Origin: Acinetobacter marinus
GTDB taxonomy: Bacteria; Pseudomonadota; Gammaproteobacteria; Pseudomonadales; Moraxellaceae
Direction of reading: 5' to 3'
DNA: 64,000 nucleotides
NCBI RefSeq assembly: GCF_900096915.1
Contig: NZ_FMYK01000003.1
Span: forward strand, 62,001-126,000
Part shown: piece after piece, positions 33,258 to 42,236 of the stretch
Layout: every line of letters begins with the position of its first letter
How positions within the stretch are numbered: the first letter of the stretch is position 1
Made by a program: the position numbers and the translations under genes
Notes under the pieces: generated by a model
Seen by the model: only the letters and a program-made list of their open reading frames with translations
What the model was told of the DNA's origin: nothing
Databases searched by the model: none

Positions 33258-35921
33258 ATGGATGTAAAGCAAGCGATTGAACACTTAGATTCGCATACGC
33301 CGATGATGCAACAATTCCTACAAGTCAAAGCACAATATCCCAAGGCGTTATTGTTTTATCGTATGGGCGATTTTTATGAATTGTTCTTCGATGATGCCCA
33401 GCGAGCGGTGAAAATTTTAGGGATTACCCTCACGCATCGTGGTAAGTCCAATGGCGAGCCGATCCCGATGGCAGGTGTGCCATATCATGCCGCTGAAGGC
33501 TATCTTGCACGCTTGATCAAAACAGGGGAAACAGTAGCAATCTGTGAACAAGTGGGTGAGGTTACAGGTAAAGGACCTGTAGAGCGTCAAGTGGTTCGTG
33601 TATTAACACCAGGGACATTGACCGATGATGCGTTGTTGGCAAGTAGTCAAAATAATCATCTGGTTTCGATTGCAATCAAACAAGGTCAAATTGGTATTGC
33701 GGTTTTAGACTTAAGTGCTGGCTTATTCCGAGTACAACAACAAGCCTTACAGCCTGATCAAATGATCTTGGAAATGGCACGCATTGCGCCAAATGAAGTG
33801 ATTGTCGATGAGTCGATGGTCGATCGAGAGCTATTTGCCCAGATCGAAGCACAATTGGATTGTCCAACTACACTGCGTCCAAATGTTGATTTTAATATTA
33901 AAAATGCTTATCAAACTTTATGCGATCAATTCGGGGTGAAGTCCTTAGCTGGCTTTGGCTTAGATCAGTTGGAGCTTGCCCAAGCGGCGGCGGCGGCGCT
34001 GATTCATTATGCACGTGAAACGCAGAAAACGGCGTTACCGCACATCACCAGTATCAAAGTGGAGCAATCCGATCAATTTATTGCGCTTGATCCGATTACA
34101 CGGCGCAATCTCGAAATTATCGAGCCATTATTTGAGCATGGCACATCGCTATTTGATTTGGTCAATCAATGTAAAACCGCAATGGGTTCACGACTGCTTG
34201 CACGACATCTCACACAGCCGATTCGTGATAGTGCAGTGTTGAATGAACGACTCAATGCGGTACAAACCATCAAAGATGGCTTTCATGAAGAGCCACTGCG
34301 TTTGGTATTGCGAGAGATTGGCGATATTGAACGAGTCCTGTCACGCATTGGCTTAGGTACTGCTCGACCTCGGGATATTGTGCAATTGCGTCAAGCCTGT
34401 GGTCAGTTGCCATTTTTACAACATGCGTTAAAAGCAACTTTGCAAAATGGTGATATTGCACTGACTCGTATTGCAAGAGAACTCGGTCAATTTCAGCATA
34501 TTTATGATCGGCTCAATCAAGCGATTGTCGAATTGCCGCCTGTATTACTGCGTGAAGGTGGCGTGATTGCTGAAGGCTTTGATGATGAATTGGATGAATT
34601 GCGTCAGATTCGTGATCATGCAGGGCAATTCCTGATTGATTTGGAAGTAAAAGAGCGTGAGGCTTCAGGTATTGCCAACTTAAAAATCGGTTATAACCGA
34701 GTCAGTGGCTACTATATCGAACTGTCTCGTGCGCAAGCGGCGCAAGCACCAGCACATTTCATCCGTCGTCAGACCTTAAAAAATGCCGAACGCTACATCA
34801 CGCCAGAGCTCAAATCTTTTGAAGATAAAGTGCTCTCCAGTGAAGCTCGTGCGCTGAACCGTGAAAAGCAACTCTATGAATTGCTTCTGCAAGAGCTTCG
34901 TGACGAAATTGTGCCACTACAAACCATGAGTCGAGCCATTGCGGAACTAGATGTCTATGCCAACTGGGCGACCCAAGCTCGCATGCACCATTGGCAACGC
35001 CCTGAATTTCAGCTTGAAACAGGCATACATATTCAAGGTGGTCGTCATCCTGTGGTGGAAGCCTTAATCAAAACGCCATATACCGCCAACGATACCCACC
35101 TTGATGCACAGCATCGTTTGGCGATCATCACTGGTCCGAATATGGGCGGGAAATCGACCTATATGCGTCAGACCGCATTGATTATGTTACTTGCGCATTG
35201 TGGGAGTTTCGTCCCTGCGGATGTGGCGAAGATGAGTAGTATTGATCGGATTTTTACTCGGATTGGCTCGGCGGATGATTTGTCCTCAGGCAAGTCCACT
35301 TTCATGGTGGAGATGACCGAAACAGCGCAAATCCTGCATCATGCCACCAGTCAGTCGTTGGTGCTGATGGACGAGGTTGGGCGTGGTACAAGTACCTACG
35401 ATGGCTTGTCTTTGGCGTGGGCGTGCGTGCTTGATCTCGCCAAACGCATTAAATGCCTGTGTATGTTTGCCACGCATTATTTTGAATTGACTGAGCTTGG
35501 TGCGGAGTCTGCGATAGATAACTATCATGTGGTGGCCAAAGAGATCAAAGGACAATTGATTTTATTACACAAAGTCCAGCATGGGCCGGCCAGTAAAAGT
35601 CATGGTTTGCAAGTGGCAAAGCTCGCAGGCATTCCACAAAATGTGGTTAAATCTGCGCAGAAAAAACTCTCTGAACTTGAAGTACATCAAGCACAGGCGA
35701 TACCGCAACAAGTACAAAGCGACCTTTTCGCCGAGCCTCAGCTTGTCGAATCACAACCTGAAGAAAATCAGTTTGATGATTCAGAAAGTTTTACAGTCGA
35801 TCAAGCGTTGTTGGAGAAATATCAAGAGATTGAACAGCAATTATTAAACTTACAATTGGATGATCTCACGCCACGACAAGCCTTGGATATGCTCTATCAA
35901 CTCAAACAACAGATGAAATAA
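33258..35921 (+). CDS. mutS: DNA mismatch repair protein MutS
   Basis: MutS recognises base mismatches and small loops and recruits MutL. The 887-residue product has the mismatch-reading motif GDFYELFFDDA in domain I, the clamp and lever regions, the Walker A loop GPNMGGKSTYMRQTA, the Walker B DEVGRGTSTYDGLSLAWA and the ATHYFELTEL signature. The C-terminal tail has the tetramer-type region. I chose the ATG at 33258 since AAGGG precedes it; an in-frame GTG at 33216 extends the frame without homology. Confidence 0.97.
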   Translation: MDVKQAIEHLDSHTPMMQQFLQVKAQYPKALLFYRMGDFYELFFDDAQRAVKILGITLTHRGKSNGEPIPMAGVPYHAAEGYLARLIKTGETVAICEQVGEVTGKGPVERQVVRVLTPGTLTDDALLASSQNNHLVSIAIKQGQIGIAVLDLSAGLFRVQQQALQPDQMILEMARIAPNEVIVDESMVDRELFAQIEAQLDCPTTLRPNVDFNIKNAYQTLCDQFGVKSLAGFGLDQLELAQAAAAALIHYARETQKTALPHITSIKVEQSDQFIALDPITRRNLEIIEPLFEHGTSLFDLVNQCKTAMGSRLLARHLTQPIRDSAVLNERLNAVQTIKDGFHEEPLRLVLREIGDIERVLSRIGLGTARPRDIVQLRQACGQLPFLQHALKATLQNGDIALTRIARELGQFQHIYDRLNQAIVELPPVLLREGGVIAEGFDDELDELRQIRDHAGQFLIDLEVKEREASGIANLKIGYNRVSGYYIELSRAQAAQAPAHFIRRQTLKNAERYITPELKSFEDKVLSSEARALNREKQLYELLLQELRDEIVPLQTMSRAIAELDVYANWATQARMHHWQRPEFQLETGIHIQGGRHPVVEALIKTPYTANDTHLDAQHRLAIITGPNMGGKSTYMRQTALIMLLAHCGSFVPADVAKMSSIDRIFTRIGSADDLSSGKSTFMVEMTETAQILHHATSQSLVLMDEVGRGTSTYDGLSLAWACVLDLAKRIKCLCMFATHYFELTELGAESAIDNYHVVAKEIKGQLILLHKVQHGPASKSHGLQVAKLAGIPQNVVKSAQKKLSELEVHQAQAIPQQVQSDLFAEPQLVESQPEENQFDDSESFTVDQALLEKYQEIEQQLLNLQLDDLTPRQALDMLYQLKQQMK

Positions 35922-36081
35922 GCGACAAAGGGTATGCTGGTTTATATCAAAAAACATTAAGCTGGATTAAACTAAACTTATGAATGCGGTTTAAGGACAG
36001 GCTGATTTAATCTGTGCGATGTTTATCAGATGCATTGTAAGATCAGCCTCACGCTCACCGATTTGAGCGGAATAATTTGTT

Positions 36082-36537
36082 ATGGATCAAAAGAATAGTT
36101 ACAGGGTATCACTCGCAACATTAGCGTATGTCGGGTCGTTTGGATTATTTTTCTTTAGTTTAAATTTGATCAGTGCCTTTTATGCAGGGCAGTATGCACC
36201 TGTACTGTGCTTGGCTTTTTTTGATTTGATTGCTGTATTTTTTCTGCTGTGTTCAGGCACATATTTCGTAGATGAGCATGTTATTGAACAGCATTGCTTC
36301 ATCGGAAAATATCAAATTCATTGGCAAGACATTGATCGCATCGAGCTGGGCGGACAGGGCAGTTATGTGTTTTATGCAGGCGCACAGCGTTTTATTTTAT
36401 TGCCGAGCATTTATTGGTCAGGTAAAGATAAAAATGCCTTTGAACAATTCATCAATCAGAAAATTCAAGCGAGTCACTTAACTGTCGAATCCAGTTTAAT
36501 TGCAGACCTGATGTGGCATAAAAATACACGAATCTAG
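36082..36537 (+). CDS. Membrane protein with a PH-like C-terminal domain, unknown
   Basis: The 151-residue product has two membrane segments (about 12-34 and 38-60). The soluble part, with TYFVDEHVIEQHCFIGKYQIHWQDIDRIELGGQGSY, looks like the start of a bacterial PH-type domain. The family is not recognised with confidence. It is a single gene between mutS and an SRPBCC protein, with no sign of an operon. Confidence 0.65.
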   Translation: MDQKNSYRVSLATLAYVGSFGLFFFSLNLISAFYAGQYAPVLCLAFFDLIAVFFLLCSGTYFVDEHVIEQHCFIGKYQIHWQDIDRIELGGQGSYVFYAGAQRFILLPSIYWSGKDKNAFEQFINQKIQASHLTVESSLIADLMWHKNTRI

Positions 36538-36715
36538 TGCTAAACACGTAATTTGAAGAACAATTTCCATTGAATCTCAGGCGAGTTATCAATAGTTACG
36601 CTGTATAAAAAACTTCAACATTCAAACCAATAAAAATTCGCTAAAGTCATTTGTAATGGAAACGATCTATATTAAAAGCGGAATGCATAAAACTGGAAAA
36701 GCTGGAGAAAGAAAA

Positions 36716-37159
36716 ATGATCATGCTCACTTTTGAAAAAATCATCAATGCAGATCTAACCACAGTATGGCAAAAACTCTGGGGCGAAGATACTTATCCAA
36801 AGTGGACGAGTGCATTCAGTGCTGATTCTCGGATGCAGTCGGATTGGCAGGTGAACGGTCGGACACTCTTTTTAGACGGCAGTCAAAACGGCATGATTTC
36901 AACGATTAGCGAGATGAATGAACCGAATGTCCTTGTATTTACCCATCTTGGTTTTATGGAAAATGGGGTAGAGGATTTTGACAGTCCACAAGTCCTAAAA
37001 ATGAAAGGTGCACAGGAAAAGTACTTTTTAAGTGAAAATACGCAAGGGCAAACCATTGTCAAAGTCGAATTGGATACTGATGCGGAATGGGAAGACATGA
37101 TGCGTAATGGCTTTACCAAAGGTTTAGACATTTTAAAAGCATTGTCAGAAAGTGCGTAA
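36716..37159 (+). CDS. SRPBCC (START-like) domain protein
   Basis: The 147-residue product has the START/Aha1-like pattern: FEKIINADLTTVWQKLW, PKWTSAF, GRTLFLDGSQNGMISTISEMNEPNVLVFTHLG and a C-terminal helix EDMMRNGFTKGLDILKAL. Such domains bind hydrophobic ligands; no substrate can be assigned. I chose the ATG at 36716 because GGAG lies 8 bp upstream. An in-frame ATG at 36656 is possible but poorly supported. Confidence 0.78.
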   Translation: MIMLTFEKIINADLTTVWQKLWGEDTYPKWTSAFSADSRMQSDWQVNGRTLFLDGSQNGMISTISEMNEPNVLVFTHLGFMENGVEDFDSPQVLKMKGAQEKYFLSENTQGQTIVKVELDTDAEWEDMMRNGFTKGLDILKALSESA

Positions 37160-37205
37160 ATATTATTTATTCGGCAGTTAAAATCTTCTGAAATTTCTGC
37201 TATTT

Positions 37206-37238
37206 AAAACAAAGCCTGCATTGAGCAGGCTTTGTTTT
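37206..37238. terminator. Bidirectional terminator between the SRPBCC gene and metK
   Basis: A perfect 14-bp stem AAAACAAAGCCTGC / GCAGGCTTTGTTTT has a 5-nt loop (37220-37224). It serves both convergent genes. Confidence 0.93.
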
Positions 37239-37264
37239 AGATTAAGTCGATTCTAGATCAAGGC

Positions 37265-38434
37265 TTAAAGCCCTGCAGCATCTTTGAGTAATTCTGCTTT
37301 ATCAGTTTGCTCCCATGTAAATGCAGTGCTACTGCCTTCACGACCAAAGTGACCATAAGTTGCTGTTTGCTTATACATCGGTTGCAACAAGTTCAACATA
37401 CGTGTAATACCGAACGGACGTAGGTCAAAATGCTCACGCACCAATTCAATGATGGTTTCTTCAGGGATTTTTGCTGTGTTAAACGTATTGATCGAGATCG
37501 ACGTTGGCTCAGCCACACCGATGGCATAGCTCACTTGGATTTCACATTTATCCGCAAGTCCCGCAGCCACGATATTTTTCGCCACATAACGACCTGCATA
37601 GGCTGCCGAGCGGTCAACTTTAGATGGATCTTTACCAGAGAATGCACCACCACCATGACGCGCCATACCGCCGTAGGTATCAACAATAATTTTACGACCA
37701 GTCAAACCGCAGTCGCCAACTGGACCGCCGATCACAAAAATCCCTGTTGGATTGATGTGGAATTTCGTGCCTGCATGGAACATTTCCGCAGGAATTACAG
37801 GTTTGATGATTTCTTCAATGATTGCTTCTTTCAAATCCGCTTGAGAAATTTCAGGATCGTGTTGGGTCGAAAGTACCACCGCATCAAGGCGAACTGGTTT
37901 GCCATTTTCATAGGCAAAAGTGACTTGGCTTTTCGCATCAGGGCGTAGCCACGGCAAGCCATTATTGCTACGACGTAGCTCAGCTTGGCGCTCCATTAAG
38001 CGGTGCGCATAAGAGATTGGCGCAGGCATGAGCACATCAGTTTCACGGCTGGCATATCCAAACATCAAGCCTTGGTCGCCAGCACCTTGATCTTCAGGTT
38101 TTTGGCGATCTACACCTTGAGCAATCTCTGGCGATTGCTTGCCGATCATATTGATCACGGCACAGGTCGAACCATCAAAGCCTAAGTCAGAATGATGATA
38201 GCCGATGCCATTCACTGTGTTACGGACAATATTTTCCACATCGATATTTGCCGTGGTGGTGATTTCCCCTGCAAGTACCACCGCACCAGTTTTAACCAAA
38301 GTTTCGCATGCGACACGTGCATAAATGTCTTGTTCTAAAATGGCATCAAGAATCGCATCACTGATCTGATCAGCCATTTTGTCTGGGTGACCTTCACTCA
38401 CGGATTCTGATGTAAATACAGCGTACTCGCGCAT
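37265..38434 (-). CDS. metK: S-adenosylmethionine synthetase
   Basis: MetK makes SAM from methionine and ATP. The 389-residue product has SEGHPDKMADQISDAILDA, the hexapeptide GAGDQG, the P-loop-like GGGAFSGKDPSKVDRSAAY, and the C-terminal FGREG. The upstream gap shows no SAM riboswitch that I can recognise. Confidence 0.98.
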   Translation of the reverse strand: MREYAVFTSESVSEGHPDKMADQISDAILDAILEQDIYARVACETLVKTGAVVLAGEITTTANIDVENIVRNTVNGIGYHHSDLGFDGSTCAVINMIGKQSPEIAQGVDRQKPEDQGAGDQGLMFGYASRETDVLMPAPISYAHRLMERQAELRRSNNGLPWLRPDAKSQVTFAYENGKPVRLDAVVLSTQHDPEISQADLKEAIIEEIIKPVIPAEMFHAGTKFHINPTGIFVIGGPVGDCGLTGRKIIVDTYGGMARHGGGAFSGKDPSKVDRSAAYAGRYVAKNIVAAGLADKCEIQVSYAIGVAEPTSISINTFNTAKIPEETIIELVREHFDLRPFGITRMLNLLQPMYKQTATYGHFGREGSSTAFTWEQTDKAELLKDAAGL

Positions 38435-38789
38435 GGATATTCCAATCTTGAATTTTAAAAATGGCGATATATTACATCATATTGCACCAAGATGGCAGGT
38501 TAGCACAGGGGCAATTCAATCAATACTTTTGATAATGAATATTTAAGCGATTGAAATAAAATAATAATTCATCTGTCAGAAGATGTAGAAAAAGTTCGCA
38601 TAAATTCAGATAAGTATTTTACATTTTGGACAAGTGTAGAAAAAAATCAAAAACTGGCTGATCAGTTCACACTTTGTCGTCAGATGTGATCTCAAAGGCG
38701 CCTCGGAAGTGGCATAATTAAAAAAATTAGCCATGATGCGAACAAGAACAGTTCGTATTGATTCAAATTTCATTCGCAAGGATAAGCAC
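38435..38789. other. Intergenic region between metK and an acyl-CoA dehydrogenase
   Basis: This 355-bp AT-rich gap separates divergent genes and should carry both promoters. The one structured site is the inverted repeat CGAAC-N7-GTTCG at 38739-38755, about 35 bp before the dehydrogenase start, a possible repressor site. No gene is seen. Confidence 0.5.
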
Positions 38790-39932
38790 ATGTTAAAGCA
38801 CGATGCCGATTTAGAACTCTTCCGTGACAATTTTCGCCGTTTTATGCAAGAGCACATTGCACCGCATTATGAAACTTGGGAAAAAGAAGGCTTGATGCCT
38901 CGCCAAGTCTGGAATCTGCTCGGTGAAAATGGCTATCTCTGTGTCGATCTGCCAGAGGAATATGGCGGTTATGGCGTACCGACACACTATTCTTTGATGT
39001 TGGTGGAAGAATCTGCCCGTGCAGGCTATGGTGCATTATCGACGGCGATTTCGTGTCACTCGGAGATTGCCGCACCGTATATTTTGCACATTGCCAATGA
39101 TGAGCAAAAGCAATATTGGCTCCCAAGAATGGTGACAGGTGAGGTGGTCGGTGCGATTGGTATGACTGAGCCTGGTGCAGGTTCGGATTTGCAGTCGATT
39201 CGTAGCAATGCGATTTTGCAAGATGATCATTATTTATTAAATGGTTCAAAGACGTTTATTTCTAATGGTCAACATGCAGATTTAGTTGTGCTTGCGGTGA
39301 AAACTGATCCCACTGCAAAGGCAAAAGGTGTTTCACTGATGCTGGTGGATACGCATTTAGACGGCTTTAAAAAAGGCACCAACTTAGACAAAATCGGCTT
39401 ACATTCTCAAGATACCTCTGAGCTGTTCTTTGATAATGTCAAAGTGCCGAAAAATCAATTGCTCGGTCAAGCAGGGCACGGCTTTATTTATTTGATGCAA
39501 GAGCTTCCTCGTGAACGTACAGCGATTGCAGCGACGGCATTAGGTGCGATTCGTGGTGCGATTGATGTCACGGTAAAATACGTCCAAGAACGTCAAGCCT
39601 TTGGTCAGTCGATTGCCAAATTTCAAAATACTCGTTTTGTCATTGCCCAAGCCAAGATTGATGAGCAAGCTGTGGCAGCATTTTATGAGCGCTGTCTAGA
39701 GGAGTACATGGACGGTGTGATGACGGTGCAAACTGCTGCCGCAATCAAAGCATTCTCCTCTGATATGCAGATGAAAGTCGCGGATAATTTGCTACAACTG
39801 TTTGGTGGTTACGGCTATATGACTGAATATCCGATTTCACGCTTCTTTGTAGATGCACGGATTCAGCGGATTTATGGTGGTACCAATGAGATCATGAAAG
39901 AGATTGTGGCACGAGATGTGTTGGGGCGTTGA
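38790..39932 (+). CDS. Acyl-CoA dehydrogenase
   Basis: The 380-residue flavoprotein has the family signatures GAIGMTEPGAGSDLQSI (FAD and substrate site), LLNGSKTFISNGQHADLVVLA, RQAFGQSIAKFQNTRF and the C-terminal RIQRIYGGTNEIMKEI with the catalytic-type glutamate region. It is close to the long- or branched-chain group, but chain-length preference cannot be set. AAGGA lies 7 bp before the ATG at 38790. No other fatty-acid degradation gene is adjacent. Confidence 0.92.
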   Translation: MLKHDADLELFRDNFRRFMQEHIAPHYETWEKEGLMPRQVWNLLGENGYLCVDLPEEYGGYGVPTHYSLMLVEESARAGYGALSTAISCHSEIAAPYILHIANDEQKQYWLPRMVTGEVVGAIGMTEPGAGSDLQSIRSNAILQDDHYLLNGSKTFISNGQHADLVVLAVKTDPTAKAKGVSLMLVDTHLDGFKKGTNLDKIGLHSQDTSELFFDNVKVPKNQLLGQAGHGFIYLMQELPRERTAIAATALGAIRGAIDVTVKYVQERQAFGQSIAKFQNTRFVIAQAKIDEQAVAAFYERCLEEYMDGVMTVQTAAAIKAFSSDMQMKVADNLLQLFGGYGYMTEYPISRFFVDARIQRIYGGTNEIMKEIVARDVLGR

Positions 39933-39963
39933 TTGAACGGCTGAAATAGCATATTGAATGATT

Positions 39964-39991
39964 GAAAATGCCCACATTTGTGGGCATTTTC
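39964..39991 (+). terminator. Terminator after the acyl-CoA dehydrogenase
   Basis: GAAAATGCCCAC / GTGGGCATTTTC (39964-39975, 39980-39991) is a strong, nearly continuous hairpin, usable from both strands. Confidence 0.85.
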
Positions 39992-40014
39992 ATATCTTGC
40001 TTTGGAATAGATAT

Positions 40015-40039
40015 TTAAAAAATCAAAGAACGATGCGCC
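40015..40039 (-). repeat. Short copy of the 3' end of the flavoprotein gene
   Basis: The 25 bp match the last bases of the flavoprotein gene (40795-40819) at 24 positions. Read on the minus strand both encode AHRSLIF and a stop. Here there is no gene body, so it is a remnant or small duplication. Confidence 0.7.
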
Positions 40040-40060
40040 ATCAGGTGATGCATGCGCACT

Positions 40061-40567
40061 TTAATTTTTAATCTGATACTTTTGCTTGAGTGAGCGATTG
40101 ATAAAAGCCGTATCGTAAATATTTTTTTCTAAATCAGGTTTGGCAGTACTGCATTTGACTTCCAGCGTGACTTTAGGGAAATGTACTTCATAGAGATCAC
40201 CACCTGTGCTATCAGTTTTGGTCGTGGTTTTTATGGTATCTCCGATGGTTTGCGTATCGGTCGTCGTGGTGAGTGTCTCAGGTCGAGACCAAAGGCGAGT
40301 GGTCACATCTTGGTCGGATTTCGCCACTTCAAAACTCGGGCAATTTCTCGCTAGCATCAAATCCGATGCACGCAATAGCGCTAAATCAGCAGTGCGCTCA
40401 AGTGATGTTTCCACATTGCCTCGAAAAATCACCTTAAAATAATTCGGTGATAATTCGATTTCCTCATAACCATCTCCAGTAATATTTCCGATGGGTTTGT
40501 ACTTTGTCGGTGTGGTACAACCGAAAAGCACAGCAGAAATCGCACATAGCATCAATATTTTTTTCAT
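40061..40567 (-). CDS. Lipoprotein of the CC0125/CC1285 type
   Basis: The 168-residue product has a lipoprotein signal with lipobox LFGC, giving a lipidated cysteine at residue 17. The mature part has GDGYEEIELSPNYFKVIFRGN and ADLALLRASDLMLARNCPSFEV, a pattern of an envelope lipoprotein family with no known function. Two further cysteines (CPSF, VKCS) may pair. It is flanked on the downstream side by a fragment of the neighbouring flavoprotein gene's 3' end. Confidence 0.8.
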   Translation of the reverse strand: MKKILMLCAISAVLFGCTTPTKYKPIGNITGDGYEEIELSPNYFKVIFRGNVETSLERTADLALLRASDLMLARNCPSFEVAKSDQDVTTRLWSRPETLTTTTDTQTIGDTIKTTTKTDSTGGDLYEVHFPKVTLEVKCSTAKPDLEKNIYDTAFINRSLKQKYQIKN

Positions 40568-40794
40568 TTTCTAATCCTTTGATCCGATTATTTCTATCTA
40601 AAATGTGACGCACTATACGATTTAAGCATACCTGATTTGTTGGTGGTTTATCTAGTGATTTTCTTTGATGATTTCAGTTTGAGTGATGAGCGCTTAGATG
40701 ATTGAATATTAGATGATTGGAGCTGGAATGATTTGAACCAATATGATGAGAATTTGATTGAATAATCATGATTCCCATCAACTTGGATTCGCAC

Positions 40795-41673
40795 TTAAAA
40801 AATCAAAGAACGATGTGCCGACACACCAGCAAGATTGCCATCTGCCACAGAAAGTGGCACTGAACCACCAAATCGAATCACATCACCACTGGCAAACACG
40901 CCATCCATCGAGGTTTGTTTCATTGCATCGGTTTTAATCCATTCACCGACGCCATTACTTTCGATCTCTACACCAAGCGCCTTGATCCAATCTTGCAAAA
41001 TGCGTGTGGCGCTACTGACGAAGATGCCGTCAAATTGTTGTGAAGCGCTACTTTGCAAATTAATCGTCGCATGCTCACTAATTTCTGCTATTTCATCATC
41101 AATAATCGGAATATTTTTTGACGCAAGTTGCTTACGCTCTTCATCGGTCAGGTTTTTCCCATTGCTCAGAAACGTGACTTGTCCCCAGTCTGGTAGCATC
41201 ATTGCTTGATGAGTTGAAAATTCTGAGCTATTGATCACCGCAATCTGACCTTGATTCAACTCATATCCATGACAATAGGGGCAATGAAAAATAGATTGTC
41301 CCCAGCGTTCACGTAGCCCTTGAATCTCCGGCAATTGATCTGTCACACCTGTAGCAATAATAATCCGCTTGGCAGTGATGGCATGGATTTTATCTATACA
41401 GACGTGAAATAGATCATTCGATTTAGCAACATCAAGCACCTGACCTGTTTCAAACTGCACGGTTGAGTAACGTGAAATTTGTTCACGAGCAATCTCAGCA
41501 ATCTCGCTCGCCAATGTACCATCTTGGGTTAAAAAACCATGAGAATGCGACGCAAAACGATTGCGCCGTTGACCGTGATCAATCACGACAACACTGCGCC
41601 GAGCACGTGCTAAAGGTAAAGCTGCGGACAAACCTGCATAACTTCCACCAATGATTGCCACATCATATTGCAT
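40795..41673 (-). CDS. Thioredoxin-reductase-like NAD(P)/FAD oxidoreductase
   Basis: The 292-residue flavoprotein has an N-terminal FAD loop VAIIGGSYAGLSAAL, the ATG motif IIIATGVTD, a redox pair CPYC at residues 131-134 (HCPYCHGYE) and the C-terminal GVFASGDVIRFGGSVPLSVADG. It resembles TrxB in layout, but partners such as thioredoxin are not adjacent. AAGGA lies 7 bp before the ATG at 41673; the in-frame codon at 41697 is less likely. It is divergent from an Rrf2 regulator that probably controls it. Confidence 0.88.
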   Translation of the reverse strand: MQYDVAIIGGSYAGLSAALPLARARRSVVVIDHGQRRNRFASHSHGFLTQDGTLASEIAEIAREQISRYSTVQFETGQVLDVAKSNDLFHVCIDKIHAITAKRIIIATGVTDQLPEIQGLRERWGQSIFHCPYCHGYELNQGQIAVINSSEFSTHQAMMLPDWGQVTFLSNGKNLTDEERKQLASKNIPIIDDEIAEISEHATINLQSSASQQFDGIFVSSATRILQDWIKALGVEIESNGVGEWIKTDAMKQTSMDGVFASGDVIRFGGSVPLSVADGNLAGVSAHRSLIF

Positions 41674-41690
41674 GAGAAATTCCTTAATAA

Positions 41691-41747
41691 GTAACATATG
41701 AAGTTACGTTATCAATAAATTTTGATAATTGCAACTTTTAATGTTAC
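41691..41747. promoter_or_regulatory. Two related 17-bp palindromes in a divergent promoter
   Basis: GTAACATATGAAGTTAC (41691-41707) and GCAACTTTTAATGTTAC (41731-41747) are alike when one is inverted, with 13 of 17 positions matching. They lie between the flavoprotein gene and the Rrf2 gene and look like a paired operator. Confidence 0.6.
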
Positions 41748-41783
41748 ATTAATTCAAATCATCATACATTTTGTAGAAATCCC

Positions 41784-42221
41784 TTGAGAATCGACAGTAA
41801 ACTCTCTCGCATGTTGCACGTACTTTTACACATGGCGAGTGATCGAAAATCTTATACCTCAGAACAGCTTGCACAGATGCTTTCGACCAATCCAGTGGTA
41901 GTACGCCGTACTATGTCTGGGCTACGTGATGCAGGTTTTGTCACATCGGAAAAAGGGCGAAATGGCGGATGGTGTTTGATTGAGCACTTTGAACAGCTGA
42001 CATTGATGGATATTTATCAAGCAGTGGGTGAGCCGAATATTTTTGCGATTGGTAATCAAAATAGCCATCCAGACTGCTTGGTCGAAAAAGCGGTCAATCA
42101 AGTCTTGGATGATGCGGTGGTTGAAGCACAACGGATTTTATTTGAGCGTTTTCGGCAGACTACACTTGGCGATTTATCAAAGTTGTTTAATGCCGAGGCG
42201 AATAAAGTTCATTCTCAGTAA
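41784..42221 (+). CDS. Rrf2 family transcriptional regulator
   Basis: The 145-residue protein begins with RIDSKLSRMLHVLLHMA, then the winged helix YTSEQLAQMLSTNPVVVRRTMSGLRDAGFV and the wing SEKGRNGGWCLI. Two cysteines (WCLI and HPDCLVEKAV) could sense redox state, but it lacks the three-cysteine cluster of iron-sulfur members. The start is TTG at 41784, matching where the family normally begins. It is divergent from the flavoprotein, with paired palindromes between. Confidence 0.85.
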   Translation: MRIDSKLSRMLHVLLHMASDRKSYTSEQLAQMLSTNPVVVRRTMSGLRDAGFVTSEKGRNGGWCLIEHFEQLTLMDIYQAVGEPNIFAIGNQNSHPDCLVEKAVNQVLDDAVVEAQRILFERFRQTTLGDLSKLFNAEANKVHSQ

Positions 42222-42236
42222 TCCACCGTACAGATT

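Noticed and set aside
38435..38789. SAM riboswitch before metK
   Set aside because: None of the SAM riboswitch core strings is present in the minus-strand leader.
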